Assembly (NCBI GenBank): GCA_030596465.1 | Contig: JAUVJW010000138.1 | Location: 1-5,650 of the forward strand | DNA: 5,650 nt | DNA from: Candidatus Fermentibacteraceae bacterium | GTDB taxonomy: Bacteria; Fermentibacterota; Fermentibacteria; Fermentibacterales; JCC-6 | Direction of reading: 5' to 3' | Part shown: positions 1-5,321 of the stretch, piece by piece | Position numbering within the stretch: the stretch's first letter is position 1 | How the letters are laid out: every line of letters begins with the position of its first letter | Notes under the pieces: generated by a model | Databases searched by the model: none | Seen by the model: the letters and a program-made list of their open reading frames with translations, nothing else | Told to the model about the DNA's origin: nothing | Position numbers and translations under genes: made by a program

Positions 1-3
1 CAT

Positions 4-103
4 AAAGGTTTCACAGTCGGCTATAATCCTCGTAGATTATTGTCAAATAGCGGTGCTATTCTCCTCAAATCTCCAAGAATTCTAACTCGACCGTGAAGCC
101 TTT
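4..103. repeat. Long imperfect inverted repeat (about 100 bp) at the left edge
   Basis: The stretch folds back on itself almost end to end. Outer arms 4-19 and 88-103 match at 14 of 16 positions. The inner arms stay alignable through the whole element with about one small gap, and the centre is a perfect 6-bp stem AATAGC (46-51) / GCTATT (55-60) closed by a GGT loop. An alternative local stem, ATAATC (23-28) / GATTAT (35-40), also exists. There is no T-run after the right arm, so it is not a plain intrinsic terminator. It could be a small palindromic mobile element (MITE-like), a structured RNA, or a module boundary. The left flank is only 3 bases, so target-site duplication cannot be tested. 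The arms are seen directly; the nature of the element is unknown. Confidence 0.6.
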
Positions 104-203
104 CTACTCAACGCCCATTGTCGGTCACGCTCCTCGCGGGACTTGCTCTTTGTTCTGTAATTGTTCATTCTTAATGCGATGTTTTTCTAAACTCCAGAAC
201 AAT

Positions 204-209
204 GGGGAG
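204..209 (+). promoter_or_regulatory. Ribosome binding site of the restriction endonuclease gene
   Basis: GGGGAG lies 8 bases before the ATG at 218 and supports that start. The 104-203 stretch upstream is AT-rich at its right end and carries a TTGTTC direct repeat (150-155 and 161-166). I could not find a well-spaced -35/-10 pair there, so the endonuclease promoter remains unplaced. Confidence 0.6.
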
Positions 210-217
210 AGTGGAAT

Positions 218-985
218 ATGGATCGTATCAAGAGAATTAAACGGCTTATAGCTGCTATCCCAAAACTTAGTGATTATCGCCTGGAGTTGGTTGACACGGT
301 TGTTGATGTATTTCAACAGCCAAAGGACTTTTCAGTCTCCCCTCAAACTGATATTTTCAACAGCTCTATTGTTGATGATTTTGGCGACATACTGAGACTT
401 CATCATTGTTTCTCTCGAGAGCCTTTTTCCAAAGACAAATTTGAATATGCGCTGGAAAGTGTTTTTAGAGTTGCGGAAATATCTGCGAACTCAGCACCAA
501 GGGGACAACGCGGTTATGATATCGTAATTGATGGGCAGAGAATTTCCCTTAAAACCGAAGCTGCTGCAAGCATTCGAATTAATACGATTCATATCTCTAA
601 ATTCATGGAGCTTGGCGGGGGTGAATGGGGTGACAATCCGAAAGATCTGATTGGGCTGCGTGACCAGTTCCTGAAAACACTTTCTACATTCGACCGAATC
701 CTGATGCTTAGAGCTTTGAAGAAGGGTAAACCTGACTATGTATACGAGCTGGTTGAGATTCCAGTTGTTCTACTGCGAGAAGCCAGAAATGGTGTTTTGA
801 AGATGAAGTCAGACAGCTCTCAATTTCCAAAACCAGGATACTGCTATATCGGAAAAGGACAAAAACCTAAGTACTGTCTGTATTTTGACGGCGGCGGAGA
901 AAGAAAACTGCAAATAAAAAAGCTTCAGAAAGCACATTGTATTCTTCATGCATCATGGACTTTCGCACCGCCTAAGAGAATTTAA
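218..985 (+). CDS. Type II restriction endonuclease, SmaI-like (predicted CCCGGG cutter)
   Basis: This 255-residue protein is probably the cleaving half of a Type II R-M system. Seen in the sequence: LHHCFSR at about 61-67, a GYD motif (Asp101) followed by an ISLKTEAA segment (Lys112, Glu114), HISKFMELGGGEW at about 125-137, PKPGY at 204-208 and LYFDGGGERKLQIK at 221-234. From memory, SmaI (247 residues) has the same blocks in the same order, including HH, GHD...ALKTEAA, KWMELGKGEW, PKPGY and YFDGGAERKLQIK. The D...K pair looks like a PD-(D/E)XK nuclease core in which Ser110 replaces the usual acidic residue and Glu114 may compensate. The gene converges on an N4-cytosine-type methylase, as expected for an R-M pair. 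A strong ribosome binding site supports the start. The protein is soluble, with no signal peptide or membrane segment. Family membership is a memory-based call and the target site CCCGGG is inferred. Confidence 0.75.
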   Translation: MDRIKRIKRLIAAIPKLSDYRLELVDTVVDVFQQPKDFSVSPQTDIFNSSIVDDFGDILRLHHCFSREPFSKDKFEYALESVFRVAEISANSAPRGQRGYDIVIDGQRISLKTEAAASIRINTIHISKFMELGGGEWGDNPKDLIGLRDQFLKTLSTFDRILMLRALKKGKPDYVYELVEIPVVLLREARNGVLKMKSDSSQFPKPGYCYIGKGQKPKYCLYFDGGGERKLQIKKLQKAHCILHASWTFAPPKRI

Positions 986-1862
986 CAAAAAGATCCGGTT
1001 GAAGTAGTGACAGTCTTTTTTTTGCTATAGCGGTATAGGTTTCTTTCAGTTCAATCCCCATGCATCTGCGCCCCGTCTCAATTGCCACAACACCTACTGT
1101 TCCACTCCCGAAGAAGGGATCCAGGATTACTCCTTCCAGAGGGCAGCCTGCATAAATACACGGTCTGACCAGTGCTCGAGGGAAAACAGCAAAATGTGCT
1201 TCTTTACAGGGCTCAGTGTTGATTTGCCAAACAGTTCTCTTGTTTTTTAGACCTTTGCCATCACCACGAGGTTCTTTAATTGCATTCTGATCGAAGTAGT
1301 ATCTTTCGCTTTTTGTGAGCATGAAAAGATATTCATGAGATACTGTTACTCTGTCTTTGACAGATTCCGGCTGGCAATTTGGTTTCTGCCAGATGATATC
1401 TGACCGTAGATACCAGCCATCCTGCTGCAATGCCATTGCAAGCATCCATGCTACGCCAATCAGATCTTTCTTCTTTAAACCCTTTGGCGTATCTGGTCGA
1501 TAGCCCATTGCGCGTCCTGCGTTTTTTGCATCAGAATCTCTCCACTTTCGACCCCCGGAAGTATAAGTATTTCCGATGTTTAGCCAGAATGTTCCCTCCG
1601 CCTTAAGGGTGCGCCTTACTTCGCGGAATACTTTTACAAGTTCTGAGATGTAATCATTGATGTCATCTTCAGCACCGATCTGTCCCATTAGCCCATAGTC
1701 ACGCATTCCCCAGTAAGGAGGAGAAGTTATACAACTGTCGAATGTGTTGTCTGGGATAAGCGCAAGTTGTTCTCTCGCGTCACCAGCAACAATGTGTACC
1801 GGTGTTTCGTGAGAGCAGTGAATTGGATATGAGCTGGTGCTTTGGAAAAACGGAGTATTCAT
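972..1862 (-). CDS. Beta-class DNA methyltransferase (probable N4-cytosine), cognate of the SmaI-like endonuclease
   Basis: This 296-residue enzyme transfers methyl from S-adenosylmethionine to DNA and should protect the host from the neighbouring nuclease. Motif order is that of the beta class: catalytic motif IV TSPPYWGMRDYG at about 46-57, then LNIGNTY (94-100), the HEYLFMLTKSERYYF block (176-190), HFAVFP (223-228), and the SAM-binding motif I DPFFGSGT at 248-255 near the C terminus. SPPY, rather than D/NPPY, favours N4-cytosine over N6-adenine. There is no large separate target-recognition domain; residues about 101-135 are the likeliest insert. I chose the ATG at 1862 over an in-frame ATG at 1898. 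The later one follows AGGAG at 1876-1872 with a 9-base spacer and overlaps the upstream stop as TAATG, giving translational coupling. The 3' end overlaps the endonuclease 3' end by 14 bp, tail to tail. The site specificity is inferred from the partner. Confidence 0.88.
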   Translation of the reverse strand: MNTPFFQSTSSYPIHCSHETPVHIVAGDAREQLALIPDNTFDSCITSPPYWGMRDYGLMGQIGAEDDINDYISELVKVFREVRRTLKAEGTFWLNIGNTYTSGGRKWRDSDAKNAGRAMGYRPDTPKGLKKKDLIGVAWMLAMALQQDGWYLRSDIIWQKPNCQPESVKDRVTVSHEYLFMLTKSERYYFDQNAIKEPRGDGKGLKNKRTVWQINTEPCKEAHFAVFPRALVRPCIYAGCPLEGVILDPFFGSGTVGVVAIETGRRCMGIELKETYTAIAKKRLSLLQPDLFVKFS

Positions 1863-2059
1863 TACCGGATACTCCTGTCTTTTGTATCTGGCAAACACTC
1901 AGGGTGATACTCAGCGACAACCGAAGCCAGAACGCTGATAATGAAAGCGTGCAGGGTCATGTCAGATTCTATAGCCATCATTTTCAGTGCCTTATGCATA
2001 GTGATATCAATATCAATGGGGAATGTCTTCGTAAGCTTCTTTTGTTTATTGTGGCCCAT
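1862..2059 (-). CDS. Small ribbon-helix-helix-type protein, probable R-M control/repressor gene
   Basis: This 65-residue protein reads as a single ribbon-helix-helix (Arc/CopG/ParG-type) DNA-binding unit. It has a basic N-terminal tail (GHNKQKKLTK), a beta-strand segment KTFPIDID (11-18), helix A from about 20 to 33 (ITMHKALKMMAIES), a turn at about 33-35, helix B from about 36 to 50, and a short polar tail. Its stop codon shares a base with the methylase start (TAATG), so the two genes are co-transcribed and translationally coupled. R-M systems commonly carry a small control gene, but the usual C proteins are helix-turn-helix; this one is not. No ribosome binding site precedes the ATG at 2059, and the predicted promoter places the transcript start at about that base, so the message may be leaderless. 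The palindrome in the promoter suggests autorepression. The fold is inferred from the pattern of hydrophobic residues; target and sign of regulation are not known. Confidence 0.7.
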   Translation of the reverse strand: MGHNKQKKLTKTFPIDIDITMHKALKMMAIESDMTLHAFIISVLASVVAEYHPECLPDTKDRSIR

Positions 2060-2095
2060 GTAAGTAAACTTAGTAGAGTTACTACACTAAGTCAA
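2060..2095 (-). promoter_or_regulatory. Promoter of the ribbon-helix-helix gene and methylase, probably leaderless
   Basis: On the minus strand TTGACT (2095-2090) matches the -35 consensus at five of six bases. It is followed after 17 bases by TAAGTT (2072-2067), a weaker -10 that keeps the important second A and last T. Transcription would start at about 2061-2059, at or beside the ATG at 2059, and no Shine-Dalgarno sequence exists between. Leaderless transcripts are known for several R-M control genes. The -10 is only 3 of 6, so the exact start is inferred. Confidence 0.5.
2068..2092. promoter_or_regulatory. Palindromic operator candidate inside the R-M regulator promoter
   Basis: The stretch is a 25-bp dyad centred on 2080. 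Arms ACTTAGT (2068-2074) and ACTAAGT (2086-2092) are perfect, and 10 of 12 base pairs match overall. It fills the interval between the predicted -35 and -10 and overlaps both, the position expected for a repressor that blocks polymerase. The adjacent ribbon-helix-helix protein is the obvious candidate ligand. No T-run follows on either strand, so a terminator is unlikely. Confidence 0.55.
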
Positions 2096-2110
2096 GTGTC
2101 TCAGGTGAAC

Positions 2111-3664
2111 TCAGGCTTCAGCAAATAGAGTTTTTTCCCTGACGTAGACTACCTGGCCGGGGCCTCCGCCCTTCATGCGCCTGACATACTTCGCAAGAGT
2201 CCAGTCAACGGGAACCACGCCGTTGGTGGTGCTGTGCTTCACGGCAATACGGGCAGCCTGATCCATAACTACAGTACCGGGATTGTCGGCTCTGCCGTCC
2301 CGTTTGAGTATCACATGAGCCCCGGCTACGCCACGGGCATGGAGCCAGATATCTTCTCTGCCCGCTATCTTGAATGTAAGGTTATCGTTCTGCTTTGCAT
2401 TCCTGCCAACCAGGCAGCGCCAGCCACCTTCCAGGATGTACTCAAGAGGGGCACCGGTAGTTTTCTTTTCGGGTTTTCCCAGTCTGGTCAGATGTTTTGT
2501 TACTTCCTGATCACTCATTGTATCAAGTCGATTTTGTATGTCTTCAAGGTAGCCTGTGCGCTCCATTGAAGCAAGAATGCGTTCTTCAAGACGGTTCTTT
2601 TCAAGGTGAACTTTTCCCGCTTTCCTGAAGTATTTGTTTGCATTCTCGACCGGGTTCAGAGACTCCTTCAGTTTGACGGTAATCTCTGTTCCCTGCCAGT
2701 CTGTGAGAGTTGTTTCCTTCATTCCTTTTCTCAGGTTTTTTTTGTGGGTTAGTATCAGGTTACCCCAGTTCCTGAGTTCATCGGGGCTGGCAAGACGGTC
2801 AAGAGATTTCTGCGAACTTCTTATTTTCTTCTTTTCGGAGGAGAGTCTTTTCTTAAGAATAGTACCCAGTTGCGTTCTTGAAGGGCGGTATTCTTCTTTT
2901 TTACTGCCGGCTTCTGGTTTTTCCGGCGGGGCAAGCGGATTCTCTATTTTCTGTCCGTCTCCCAGGCACACAGGGACCTTGCCGAATTGAGTCTGCCACG
3001 GGGTGAAATTCTCATCTATCAGTTGTTTGCCCAGCTCTTTCACCGTTTCGGATACAGTTCCGGGGTGGGCAATAATTGATCTGGCTGAAGCCGGGCCGAC
3101 TCCTTCCAGGTTCTGGTAGAGAAGTTTTGGGGTAACATCTGCCTGAAGGAGCTTCTGCACTTCTTTTGAGCCCCATTCCTCCGGTGGAAATCCTGATGAC
3201 GGGGGAGATTTGTAGATAACTCCGGGGGATATGGCTCTGAAACGGTTGATACCGGAAAGAACTTTTCTGAGGCAGGCAAGAATTCTGTTGTCCGTCTGCC
3301 TTACAAGTATGATGTTTGCGTTCCTGCCTGTGGCCTCGAAGATCAGTCTGATACCGCCTGCGTCATAGGGAGTTCTGCTGGCGAAGTGTATCTCGATCAC
3401 CCTGTCCACGCCCTGCTGAATCACTTTTTCCACTGGAGCACCTTTCAGATGGTGTTCCCAGGATGGAGAGTCAGGTGGAATTGTGGATGCTTTGTCTGTC
3501 CACCAGAGCCCTGGCGAGTCTGGTTTTGCATGAAGGTGCAGCCACCCGATACCGAACCCCAGCGAAAGAGTGGATGACGATGTCATTCCAACTGAGCCGC
3601 ATGTACGGTTCTTTATTTTCCGCTCTATAAGAGGTCTCAGGGCACTGTAGTATATGCCTTCCAT
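2111..3664 (-). CDS. rqcH: NFACT-family protein RqcH (Rqc2 homologue), ribosome-associated quality control
   Basis: RqcH binds stalled 50S-peptidyl-tRNA complexes and recruits tRNA-Ala to add C-terminal alanine tails that mark nascent chains for degradation. This 517-residue homologue shows the family layout. The NFACT-N domain contains GVDRVIEIHF at 85-94, with the functionally important Asp87-Arg88 pair, and EATGRNANIIL at 110-120. A helix-hairpin-helix segment lies at LEGVGPASARSI (187-198). A charged, lysine-rich coiled-coil region spans about 265-400, including LNPVENANKYFRKAGK at 336-351. The NFACT-R domain follows, with LVGRNAKQNDNLTFKIA (418-434), DIWLHARGVAGAHVIL (438-453), VPVDW (484-488) and a KTLF end. 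It is about 50 residues shorter than B. subtilis RqcH (about 570). The N-terminal FDG seen in the B. subtilis protein reads MEG here. Start: ATG with GGAAG (3677-3673) 8 bases upstream. It lies 33 bp downstream of vapC and probably shares its transcript. Older annotations call this family fibronectin-binding protein. Confidence 0.9.
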   Translation of the reverse strand: MEGIYYSALRPLIERKIKNRTCGSVGMTSSSTLSLGFGIGWLHLHAKPDSPGLWWTDKASTIPPDSPSWEHHLKGAPVEKVIQQGVDRVIEIHFASRTPYDAGGIRLIFEATGRNANIILVRQTDNRILACLRKVLSGINRFRAISPGVIYKSPPSSGFPPEEWGSKEVQKLLQADVTPKLLYQNLEGVGPASARSIIAHPGTVSETVKELGKQLIDENFTPWQTQFGKVPVCLGDGQKIENPLAPPEKPEAGSKKEEYRPSRTQLGTILKKRLSSEKKKIRSSQKSLDRLASPDELRNWGNLILTHKKNLRKGMKETTLTDWQGTEITVKLKESLNPVENANKYFRKAGKVHLEKNRLEERILASMERTGYLEDIQNRLDTMSDQEVTKHLTRLGKPEKKTTGAPLEYILEGGWRCLVGRNAKQNDNLTFKIAGREDIWLHARGVAGAHVILKRDGRADNPGTVVMDQAARIAVKHSTTNGVVPVDWTLAKYVRRMKGGGPGQVVYVREKTLFAEA

Positions 3665-3697
3665 TATTTCATCTTCCCAACAATCAAGCTAAATGTG

Positions 3698-4108
3698 TTA
3701 AGGTGATTCCTCTTTGTGTAAAGTGATTGGAATATGTTTTGCGAAATACAAGAAGTCTTTATCTTTGGTGTAAATGGCAAATTGATTACGAATGCTGACT
3801 GCACAGATCAGAAAGTCTGTGTTGGACCCCTGAATTCCATTTGCAGTGCATAAATTGCAGAATCTGGCGGCTGTGACATAGTCTTCCGTTACAATTGGAA
3901 CATCAGGAAAAGCAGCAAGACGGTTTCTGACTTTTGTGAATCGCGAGTTTTCGCGTATACCGGAAAGAAGTTCCTGACGAACTGATCCAATGATCTCAAC
4001 TCTGTTATCAGCCACCAGATTGCGTAATTCTACTGCTGTTGTGAATGAATTCTGCTCCGGACGGCGCAGGGCAATAGACCAGACACAAGTATCTACCAGT
4101 ATCCTCAT
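3698..4108 (-). CDS. vapC: VapC-family PIN-domain ribonuclease toxin
   Basis: This 136-residue PIN-domain protein is the toxin of a type II toxin-antitoxin pair. VapC toxins are Mg2+-dependent endoribonucleases that cleave tRNA or 23S rRNA and stop translation. The acidic PIN residues are all visible: Asp6 in ILVDT at the N terminus, Glu46 in RQELLSG, Asp98 in NTDFLICA, and Asp116/Asp118 in TKDKDF. The length is normal for the family and nothing looks broken, so it should be active. Its ATG overlaps the vapB stop as ATGA, so the two genes are translationally coupled, antitoxin first. It ends 33 bp before rqcH on the same strand with no terminator visible between. The cellular RNA target cannot be read from the sequence. 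Confidence 0.92.
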   Translation of the reverse strand: MRILVDTCVWSIALRRPEQNSFTTAVELRNLVADNRVEIIGSVRQELLSGIRENSRFTKVRNRLAAFPDVPIVTEDYVTAARFCNLCTANGIQGSNTDFLICAVSIRNQFAIYTKDKDFLYFAKHIPITLHKEESP

Positions 4109-4305
4109 ACCCGATTTCTCTGTTCTTTGTAGTCGTAGTCAGGATCAAATTCTATAGTACCGAACAAGGCCAGAATCTTCTGTTTTTCAAGATACTGGAT
4201 ATACTCGATTAATGCCTGTGTAACCGCTGCTTTCTTTGTGTTGTGTCCCCCCAGTTTAACTGCCTTCAGTATCAGTTGATCATCAATCTGCAGATTAGTT
4301 GCCAT
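4105..4305 (-). CDS. vapB: VapB-type antitoxin
   Basis: This 66-residue antitoxin neutralises the VapC encoded just downstream, and the complex normally represses its own promoter. The N-terminal half MATNLQIDDQLILKAVKLGGHNTKKAAVTQALIEYI has the pattern of the small VapB antitoxins, with N-terminal LxIDDxLxxxA and TKKxAVxxAL blocks (ribbon-helix-helix DNA binding). The C-terminal part holds LALFGTIEFDPDYDY, the acidic tail segment that typically wraps the toxin. An in-frame ATG exists further upstream at 4332. I chose 4305 because GGAGG (4318-4314) lies 8 bases before it, the protein then begins like other family members, and the earlier ATG would lie inside the predicted operator. The 4-base ATGA overlap couples it to vapC. 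Confidence 0.9.
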   Translation of the reverse strand: MATNLQIDDQLILKAVKLGGHNTKKAAVTQALIEYIQYLEKQKILALFGTIEFDPDYDYKEQRNRV

Positions 4306-4313
4306 ATCAATTA

Positions 4314-4318
4314 CCTCC
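4314..4318 (-). promoter_or_regulatory. Ribosome binding site deciding the vapB start
   Basis: GGAGG on the minus strand, 8 bases before the ATG at 4305. It rules in favour of this start over the in-frame ATG at 4332, which has no comparable site. Confidence 0.8.
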
Positions 4319-4324
4319 ACACAT

Positions 4325-4354
4325 AGTATCACACAATGTACTGTGTGAAGTCAA
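4325..4354 (-). promoter_or_regulatory. vapBC (and probably rqcH) promoter
   Basis: On the minus strand TTGACT (4354-4349) is followed after 18 bases by GATACT (4330-4325), which matches the -10 consensus at four of six bases. The start would fall near 4318, close in front of the vapB ribosome binding site. The -35 and following base (TTGACTT) are identical to those of the R-M regulator promoter. No other promoter is apparent before rqcH, so this may also supply rqcH mRNA. Confidence 0.5.
4329..4348. promoter_or_regulatory. vapBC operator candidate, TCACACA-N6-TGTGTGA
   Basis: Perfect 7-bp inverted arms TCACACA (4329-4335) and TGTGTGA (4342-4348) flank ATGTAC. The dyad sits between the predicted -35 and -10 of vapBC, as expected for VapB/VapBC autorepression. 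A further CACACAT (4318-4324) just downstream may be an extra half-site. Confidence 0.7.
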
Positions 4355-4382
4355 GCCGTTACAATCTGTTACCGGGTTTCAG

Positions 4383-4411
4383 TGGACAATCGACTCGGCT
4401 CTATAGATAAT
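4383..4411 (+). promoter_or_regulatory. yicC-gmk promoter
   Basis: TGGACA (4383-4388, five of six to the -35 consensus) and GATAAT (4406-4411, five of six to the -10) are separated by exactly 17 bases. Transcription would start near 4418 and leave a leader of about 37 bases. The site is back to back with the vapBC promoter; the two -35 boxes are about 28 bp apart, so binding of VapBC to its operator could affect both. Confidence 0.65.
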
Positions 4412-4437
4412 AAGATATGTGTAGAAGCAATTTCACC

Positions 4438-4445
4438 GAGGGGAA
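4438..4445 (+). promoter_or_regulatory. Ribosome binding site of yicC
   Basis: GAGGGGAA, 9 bases before the ATG at 4455, supports the chosen start. Confidence 0.6.
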
Positions 4446-4454
4446 TTTTCTTTT

Positions 4455-5321
4455 ATGGAATCTATGACAGGGTTTGGAAACGGTTCGCAAGTTATTGATA
4501 AATACAGAATTACTGTCCTTGTTAAGTCAGTAAACAACAAGGGGCTTGGATTGTTCTTCAGGATGCCTCGTGAGGCCGCCCATCTGGAGGAGGCGCTTTA
4601 CAAGCGCGGAAAAGAACTTTTCTCAAGGGGTAGAATAGATGTTAATGTTTCCGTAGACTCAGATTCGGGCGGAGCTTTGCCCGAACCTGATATTACTCTT
4701 GCCAGAGCTTATCTTGAGGGGGCTGACAAGCTGGCGAAAGAGTTTTTCCTGACTTCCAGCCCTGACGCGTTCCGGCTGGTTACACTGTCCGGTATTATGC
4801 GAATACCAGATCCATCCGCCGGTGCAGGGTTTGATGAAAATCTGCTATCAGCTGTAGAAGAGGCATTTCAGGGGCTGCTGCGTTCAAGGCGTGAAGAGGG
4901 TAATGGCCTTGCTCTGATGTTTGCAGAGAACTTGAAACGGATTGGAGAGCTGTCCGGCCCTGTTGCCGGTACACACGGAGAGCGGGTTGCTCATCTTTTT
5001 TCAGAGCGAAAGAAAAGAATTTCTGAACTGCTGGGAGATGCCGTTGCTGATGAAAACAGACTTGCACAGGAAATGGCTCTGTTGTCTGACAGAATAGATA
5101 TATCAGAGGAGCATCAAAGACTGGCGGCGCATATTCAGTCCGGACTGGCGGTTCTTTCAGATAACGGATGCGGAAGGAAACTGGGCTTCATTCTTCAGGA
5201 AATGCACAGAGAGCTGAATACAATGGGTTCAAAAGTGGATAATTCCGAAGCAGTACACCAGGTTATCGAGATGAAAGACATTCTGGGCAGTCTTCGGGAG
5301 CAGGTGGCAAATGTTCAGTAG
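4455..5321 (+). CDS. yicC: YicC/YloC-family endoribonuclease
   Basis: Members of this family (E. coli YicC, B. subtilis YloC) have been described as endoribonucleases affecting small RNA and mRNA stability. The 288-residue length matches the family (about 287-290). The N-terminal domain opens with the signature SMTGFG at 3-8 and has KSVNNKGLGLFFRMP at 24-38, the counterpart of the family's SVNHR/LD block, and GRIDVNV at 59-65. The C-terminal domain (formerly DUF1732) carries DISEEHQRL at 215-223, GRKLGFILQEMHRELNTMGSK at 240-260 and LREQVANV at the end. In the first conserved block the usual acidic residue before KSVN appears replaced (VLVKSVN), a small departure from the typical sequence. 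The gene is first in a plus-strand operon and overlaps gmk by 11 bp, an arrangement common in several phyla. It is cytosolic with no signal peptide. Confidence 0.93.
   Translation: MESMTGFGNGSQVIDKYRITVLVKSVNNKGLGLFFRMPREAAHLEEALYKRGKELFSRGRIDVNVSVDSDSGGALPEPDITLARAYLEGADKLAKEFFLTSSPDAFRLVTLSGIMRIPDPSAGAGFDENLLSAVEEAFQGLLRSRREEGNGLALMFAENLKRIGELSGPVAGTHGERVAHLFSERKKRISELLGDAVADENRLAQEMALLSDRIDISEEHQRLAAHIQSGLAVLSDNGCGRKLGFILQEMHRELNTMGSKVDNSEAVHQVIEMKDILGSLREQVANVQ

Noticed and set aside
1..96. Open frame from the left edge on the plus strand (about 31 codons, stop at 94-96)
   Set aside because: It could be the tail of a gene outside the window, but it is short, unrecognisable and coincides with the imperfect palindrome, so coding cannot be supported.
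106..112. ACTCAAC resembling the RYYYAAC core of an integron attC site
   Set aside because: No matching GTTRRRY partner at a suitable distance and no integrase; a 7-base degenerate match is expected by chance.
987..1023. AAAAAGA (987-993) / TCTTTTT (1014-1020) inverted repeat as a bidirectional terminator
   Set aside because: The stem is only A/T-rich and the loop is 20 bases, so it would be very weak; it also lies within the methylase coding end.
1862..1898. Upstream methylase start at 1898
   Set aside because: It would overlap the small regulator by 37 bases and has no better ribosome site; the ATG at 1862 has AGGAG and the TAATG junction.
2068..2092. Palindrome as the rqcH terminator
   Set aside because: Low G+C stem with no following T-run on the minus strand; its position over a promoter fits an operator better.
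1802..2128. 108-codon plus-strand open frame
   Set aside because: It is antisense to the regulator and the methylase start, has no recognisable domain and no ribosome site.
3040..3279. 79-codon minus-strand open frame inside rqcH, and other overlapping frames in rqcH, yicC and gmk
   Set aside because: They are out-of-frame shadows of strongly conserved genes.
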